Translations under genes and position numbers: made by a program | Notes under the pieces: generated by a model | Database searches by the model: none | What the model was told of the DNA's origin: nothing | What the model saw: only the letters and a program-made list of their open reading frames with translations | Assembly (NCBI GenBank): GCA_002429965.1 | Contig: DJBG01000227.1 | Location: 39,028 to 47,736, forward strand | Source of the DNA: Hungatella sp. UBA5982 | Lineage (GTDB): Bacteria; Bacillota; Clostridia; Lachnospirales; Lachnospiraceae | DNA length: 8,709 nucleotides | Direction of reading: 5' to 3' | In this document: one piece after another, positions 5,959 through 8,709 of the stretch | Layout: every line of letters starts with the position of its first letter | How positions within the stretch are numbered: the stretch's first letter is position 1

Positions 5959-5998
5959 AGCCTCCCAATAGCAGTATTGCGATTGGAGGGCTTTTTTT
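5959..5998 (+). terminator. Intrinsic terminator after the isochorismatase-family gene
   Basis: An 11-position stem (5959-5969 with 5982-5992) with one C-A mismatch and one G-U pair is capped by an inner GCA/TGC pairing and followed by seven T (5992-5998). A weaker hairpin, ATTGCC...GGCAAT (5917-5922 with 5934-5939), precedes it directly after the stop codon, without its own T-run. Confidence 0.85.
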
Positions 5999-6085
5999 AT
6001 CCTTAGGGAGTATGGTTTAATAGCGGCCCCATATAATCAGTAAAAAAGTAATCATATAGGCAACGACAGTTTTATATTTGTGCTA

Positions 6086-6114
6086 AAGACAATGGAAAAT
6101 AAATATGATATGAT
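6086..6114 (+). promoter_or_regulatory. Extended -10 promoter of the racemase-family gene
   Basis: AAGACA (6086-6091, 4 of 6 bases), a 17-bp spacer and TATGAT (6109-6114, 5 of 6) preceded by TGA, an extended -10. Start near 6121, with GGGGAGG at 6131-6137 shortly after. A 13-bp palindrome TGATAT-G-ATATCA (6106-6118) overlaps the -10 box and could be an operator. Confidence 0.6.
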
Positions 6115-6147
6115 ATCAATTAATAAAAATGGGGAGGATAAGCTAAA

Positions 6148-6840
6148 TTGAAAACAATTGGACTGCTTGGCGGAATGAGCTGGGAAAGTACGGTTACTTA
6201 TTATAAAATAGTGAATGAAACGGTGAAAAAAGAGCTGGGAGGATTACATTCAGCAAAAGTGCTGTTATATAGTGTGGATTTTTCTGAAATTGAGAAGTGC
6301 CAGGCAGACGGCGAATGGGATAAAAGTGCTGTTATTTTATCAACGGCAGCCAAGAATCTTGAAAAAGCAGGGGCGGACTTTATTGTGATCTGTACAAATA
6401 CAATGCACAAGGTAGTTCCCCAGATCCAAAACAGCATTAATATTCCTGTTATCCATATAGCGGAGGCAACAGCAGATGAATTAAAACATTATAACATTAC
6501 CAAAGTTGCGTTGTTGGGAACTAAATATACCATGACTCAGGATTTTTATAAAGAAAAGATAGTTCATGCAGGTATTACTGTCCTTGTTCCAGATGAAGAG
6601 GAAATTGAAATTGTAAATGATATAATTTACAATGAATTGTGTTTGGGTATAATTTCAGAGGCGTCTAAAGATAAACTCCTTAACATTATTCATGGCCTTG
6701 CGAAACAAGGTGCACAAGGAGTTATTCTCGGTTGTACAGAAATTGGTCTGTTAATACAGCAAAAGGATATGGAATTACCCGTTTTTGATACTGCACAAAT
6801 TCATGCGGTAAGGGCTGCAGAGTTGTCCATTGAAGAATAA
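6148..6840 (+). CDS. Aspartate/glutamate racemase-family protein
   Basis: A 230-residue cytosolic enzyme of the Asp/Glu racemase superfamily, cofactor-independent, using two cysteines as acid/base on either face of the substrate alpha-carbon. Seen: the N-terminal GLLGGMSWESTVTYY (5-19), first cysteine Cys82 in ICTNTMHKV, second cysteine Cys196 in LGCTEIGLL, and the linking strand KVALLGTKYTM (119-129). The two cysteines in CTNT and GCTE contexts match the aspartate racemase group (YgeA-like) and support an active racemase; the exact amino acid is not shown. The start is TTG 6148: GGGGAGGA begins at 6131 and ends 9 bases upstream, and the conserved opening KTIGLLGG begins immediately after. 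It has its own extended -10 promoter. The next real gene on this strand is a GNAT, with a decayed gene fragment between. Confidence 0.88.
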   Translation: MKTIGLLGGMSWESTVTYYKIVNETVKKELGGLHSAKVLLYSVDFSEIEKCQADGEWDKSAVILSTAAKNLEKAGADFIVICTNTMHKVVPQIQNSINIPVIHIAEATADELKHYNITKVALLGTKYTMTQDFYKEKIVHAGITVLVPDEEEIEIVNDIIYNELCLGIISEASKDKLLNIIHGLAKQGAQGVILGCTEIGLLIQQKDMELPVFDTAQIHAVRAAELSIEE

Positions 6841-6856
6841 ATGCAATCCCGGTTAA

Positions 6857-7085
6857 AAGTTGCTGCCTAATAATGATAAAACATTTGAAACTTTAAATTC
6901 TGTAGATAGGTCTATTATATTATGTAGGCATACTCACATTCAGACCAAATTTGAAATCAACGGAAAAACTGTACTAAATGTAGGATCAGTCGGAGTTCCT
7001 ATGAAAAGTAATAGAAAATTTTATTTTTATATTAGGAAAACAGTGGAAAGAAGAATTTATCAGTATTGAATATATCAGAATTTAA
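6857..7085 (+). pseudogene. Decayed C-terminal fragment of a calcineurin-like metallophosphoesterase
   Basis: The frame from 6857 gives LLPNNDKTFETLNSVDRSII, then LCRHTHIQTKFEINGKTV and LNVGSVGVPM. This is the last third of a YfcE-type metallophosphoesterase, whose family motifs are GHTH and N-x-GSVG. The GHTH glycine is Arg here (codon AGG). After ...FYFYI the frame is lost. In another frame from about 7032 it continues as LGKQWKEEFISIEYIRI to TAA 7083-7085, as relatives end. Removing one T from the TTTTT run near 7024-7028 would restore a single frame. The N-terminal half with the D-x-H, GD and GNH metal motifs is absent, since a TAA stop at 6854-6856 precedes the homology. There is no ribosome site for the 69-codon frame at TTG 6860. 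It is non-functional as a phosphoesterase. Confidence 0.75.
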
Positions 7086-7099
7086 AGGAGGATAAAAAA

Positions 7100-7525
7100 A
7101 TGGATATGCAGCTTGTATATGAAGCTCCAGAAGCCCAGGATTACATAAGCCTGCGGTTACGTGCCGGAATGGAAAATAAAGATTTGGATAGAAGCAAAAC
7201 TGCCTTAAAGAATTCTCTGTTTACAGTATCTCTGTATGATAAAGAAAAACTGATCGGTTTTGGCAGGGTAGTTGGGGATGGAGGCATCACCTACGTCGTA
7301 AGTGATATTATGGTTGATAAGGATTACCAGCGGAGAGGTTATGCAGAACAAATTATGAAGGCCATTGATTGTTACTTTGAAGAGAATTCACATGAGGACA
7401 GCTATATATGTCTGATAGCAAATTGCCCTGCCGACTTGCTGTACCATAAGCATCGGTTTGAATACTTACCGGACAATAAATGCGGAATGCTGCGGAACCA
7501 GAAAAAAGAAAACGATAATTGCTAA
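7100..7525 (+). CDS. GNAT-family N-acetyltransferase
   Basis: A 141-residue acetyl-CoA-dependent acetyltransferase, a compact single-domain GNAT. Seen: LYDKEKLIGFGRVVGDGGITYVVSDIMVDKDY (45-76, strands beta2 to beta4), the pyrophosphate-binding loop QRRGYA (77-82, matching Q/R-x-x-G-x-G/A), a helix EQIMKAIDCYFEE, and a final strand and helix ending in LLYHKHRFEYLP, like the usual Y-x-K-x-G-F region. The substrate is unknown. The start is well supported by AAAGGAGG (7084-7091), 8 bases upstream. This ribosome site overlaps the stop region of the metallophosphoesterase remnant, so the gene may once have been translated behind it. No separate promoter is evident, and transcription may come from the racemase promoter. 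A weak hairpin after the stop has no T-run. Confidence 0.88.
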   Translation: MDMQLVYEAPEAQDYISLRLRAGMENKDLDRSKTALKNSLFTVSLYDKEKLIGFGRVVGDGGITYVVSDIMVDKDYQRRGYAEQIMKAIDCYFEENSHEDSYICLIANCPADLLYHKHRFEYLPDNKCGMLRNQKKENDNC

Positions 7526-7569
7526 ATGCTATTGGAATTTTCCCAATGCAATGCTAAGCTATAAGGGAT

Positions 7570-7582
7570 TGCTCAATGAGCA
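7570..7582. promoter_or_regulatory. 13-bp palindrome upstream of the FlxA-like gene
   Basis: TGCTCA-A-TGAGCA, two 6-base arms around one base, 36 bp before the start codon. It has no T-run, so it is not a terminator. It could be an operator or a small mRNA leader hairpin near the ribosome site GGGGGAT (7604-7610). I find no convincing sigma-A promoter in this 92-bp gap. Confidence 0.3.
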
Positions 7583-7617
7583 TCATTTACTAAAGAATTG
7601 ATAGGGGGATTTTTATC

Positions 7618-8376
7618 ATGACAGTTACAAACAGTACAACAGGTTATTCCACCAATTATGGTCAGGTGCAGAATATCAACAGCGTAAATCAGGACAGCAG
7701 ACTGAAGGCGATACAGGATCAAATTGAAGAAGTGCAAAAGCAAATACAAAACCTTTCCAATAATGAAAAAATAACTTTGGAAGAGAAAATGAACAGGCAA
7801 AAGGAATTGCAGCAGCAGCTTCAGGATTTAAATAAACAGCTAAACCAAAGAAAAATAGAAATTCAACAGGAAAAGCGGGAAAAGGCAGATGCTAAGGTTA
7901 ATAGTCAGGAATCGTTTTCTCCGGATACTGATAAGCAGGATGTCCATATGATGGGAACCGGTTTTATGGAGACCATGGTTCGGGCTGACAATTCAATAAA
8001 GCAAGCAAACGTAATTCAATCCGTGAAAACCGGTATGGAAGGCAGAGCCGGTGTATTGGAAAGAGAAATAATAACGGATCGAGGCAGAGGCTCGACAGAA
8101 AAAAAAGAGGCTGAACTTGCAAAGGTGAATGAACACATAAATGATGTATCTAATGATATGATGAAGCGGGCTTCTGATATTAATACTACATTGGAAGAAA
8201 CAGAAGAAAAAAGGGAAACAAAGGCCGAAGAAAATAAAGAGGGGGCACAAGAAGTTAATCATGAAGTTCTCATAGAAGATGCTGATGGCGAAAAGCCGTT
8301 GAATTATACAAAATCAATGTACGTACAACCGTCTGAAAATCAGGCGAAAGGCCAGTATGTGGATATAAGACTTTAA
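7618..8376 (+). CDS. FlxA-like coiled-coil protein
   Basis: A 252-residue, highly charged, Gln/Glu/Lys-rich protein with no signal peptide, membrane segment or cysteine. Residues about 28-90 (RLKAIQDQIEEVQKQIQNL onward to QQEKREKAD) form a heptad coiled coil with repeated L-Q-x-Q-I/L units, as in the FlxA-like family. A second segment, VKTGMEGRAGVLEREI followed by DRGRG and a Lys/Glu-rich helix (about 138-185), recalls a conserved stretch I associate with clostridial proteins of unknown role. The tail is acidic and probably disordered, ending GQYVDIRL. The founding FlxA of E. coli is linked to flagellar regulation, but that name does not define the function here; no flagellar gene is in view. 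The ribosome site GGGGGAT lies 7 bases before ATG. The MBL-fold gene follows after 18 bp, presumably in one operon. Confidence 0.7.
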   Translation: MTVTNSTTGYSTNYGQVQNINSVNQDSRLKAIQDQIEEVQKQIQNLSNNEKITLEEKMNRQKELQQQLQDLNKQLNQRKIEIQQEKREKADAKVNSQESFSPDTDKQDVHMMGTGFMETMVRADNSIKQANVIQSVKTGMEGRAGVLEREIITDRGRGSTEKKEAELAKVNEHINDVSNDMMKRASDINTTLEETEEKRETKAEENKEGAQEVNHEVLIEDADGEKPLNYTKSMYVQPSENQAKGQYVDIRL

Positions 8377-8394
8377 TACTCAGGAGGATTTTTA

Positions 8395-8709
8395 ATGGAA
8401 TTTAGACAACTGACAGACCGGGTGTTTTACAGCATGTTTGATAAAGCGGCAGACAGGCCGGTTCTTGGATATGTAAACGGACAGAAGTATTCTTTAATGA
8501 TAGATGCAGGCAATTCCCAAAAGCATGTTGAATTATTTTATGAAGCTCTGTGCAGGGAAGGGTTAAAAAAACCAGGCATTACAGCGGTCACCCATTGGCA
8601 TTGGGATCATACATTTGGTATGAATGCAGTAGAAGGGATCACAATCTCTCATAAAAAAACAAATGCAAAATTAGCAGAAATGGCGAAGTGGGAATGGACG
8701 GATGCGGAA
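8395..8709 (+). CDS. Metallo-beta-lactamase-fold metallo-hydrolase (N-terminal part, cut by window end)
   Basis: The first 105 codons of a zinc or iron hydrolase of the MBL superfamily. Seen: an opening strand pair RVFYSMFD, then YVNGQKYSLMIDAGNS (26-41), where relatives have the strand ending in D-x-G, then the metal-binding signature H67-W-H69-W-D71-H72 in TAVTHWHWDHTFGM. Variants with THWHWDH are common in uncharacterised clostridial MBL proteins. The superfamily covers beta-lactamases, glyoxalase II, lactonases, ribonucleases and others; with the C-terminal half missing I cannot assign a substrate. There is no signal peptide, which argues against a secreted beta-lactamase. AGGAGG (8382-8387) stands 7 bases before ATG. 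The 18-bp gap after the FlxA-like gene indicates an operon. Confidence 0.88.
   Translation, partial: MEFRQLTDRVFYSMFDKAADRPVLGYVNGQKYSLMIDAGNSQKHVELFYEALCREGLKKPGITAVTHWHWDHTFGMNAVEGITISHKKTNAKLAEMAKWEWTDAE

Noticed and set aside
6860..7069. The 69-codon frame as an intact small gene
   Set aside because: It is the tail of a metallophosphoesterase with a frameshift, a mutated GHTH motif and no ribosome site.
7530..7548. Hairpin ATTGG...CCAAT after the second GNAT as a terminator
   Set aside because: Only five to six pairs, AT-rich loop and no T-run afterwards.
1..8709. Mobile element, CRISPR array, toxin-antitoxin or defence island
   Set aside because: No transposase, integrase, nuclease or regularly spaced repeats are visible; the genes are small metabolic, stress-type and regulatory genes.

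Overview
The window looks like a piece of chromosome from a low-to-moderate GC Gram-positive anaerobe of the class Clostridia, possibly Lachnospiraceae-like. The grounds are strong AGGAGG-type ribosome sites, occasional TTG starts, AT-rich intergenic DNA and the gene families present (FlxA-like coiled-coil protein, HxlR and WYL regulators, flavin amine oxidase, small GNATs). I cannot name the genus. I see no tRNA, rRNA, CRISPR array, insertion sequence or phage gene. It reads as a patchwork of small accessory genes, most with their own promoter and a local regulator.

Layout. (1) 1-697: the last 18 codons of a gene resembling a membrane methyltransferase, then a GNAT acetyltransferase starting at TTG 173. 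(2) 765-1103: a small DUF7000-like protein, apparently lacking the usual N-terminal part. It converges on the minus-strand flavin amine oxidase (1175-2857) through one long bidirectional terminator hairpin (1110-1161). (3) 2858-3230: a 373-bp divergent regulatory gap with spaced repeats. (4) 3231-4789: a WYL-domain regulator followed by a PhnB-like VOC-fold protein. A perfect 19-bp palindrome (4201-4219) replaces the -35 region of the VOC promoter and is the clearest operator candidate here. (5) 4886-5913: a single-cysteine HxlR regulator followed by an isochorismatase-family hydrolase. A 20-bp near-perfect dyad (5265-5284) lies just upstream of that gene's core promoter, and a hairpin terminator follows the gene. 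(6) 6148-7525: an Asp/Glu racemase-family protein (TTG start, extended -10 promoter), a decayed C-terminal metallophosphoesterase fragment, and a second GNAT. (7) 7618-8709: a FlxA-like coiled-coil protein followed after 18 bp by the start of a metallo-beta-lactamase-fold hydrolase cut by the window end.

How the parts work together. The two best-supported functional units are regulator plus adjacent small-molecule enzyme: WYL/VOC and HxlR/isochorismatase, each with a dyad at the expected place. Both look like chemical-stress or metabolite-response modules. The amine oxidase, divergent from the WYL gene, could belong to the first unit. The FlxA-like/MBL pair is probably an operon of unknown role. 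I did not find a clearly new multi-gene system. The most promising leads are the two operator-like dyads and the FlxA-like/MBL pair.
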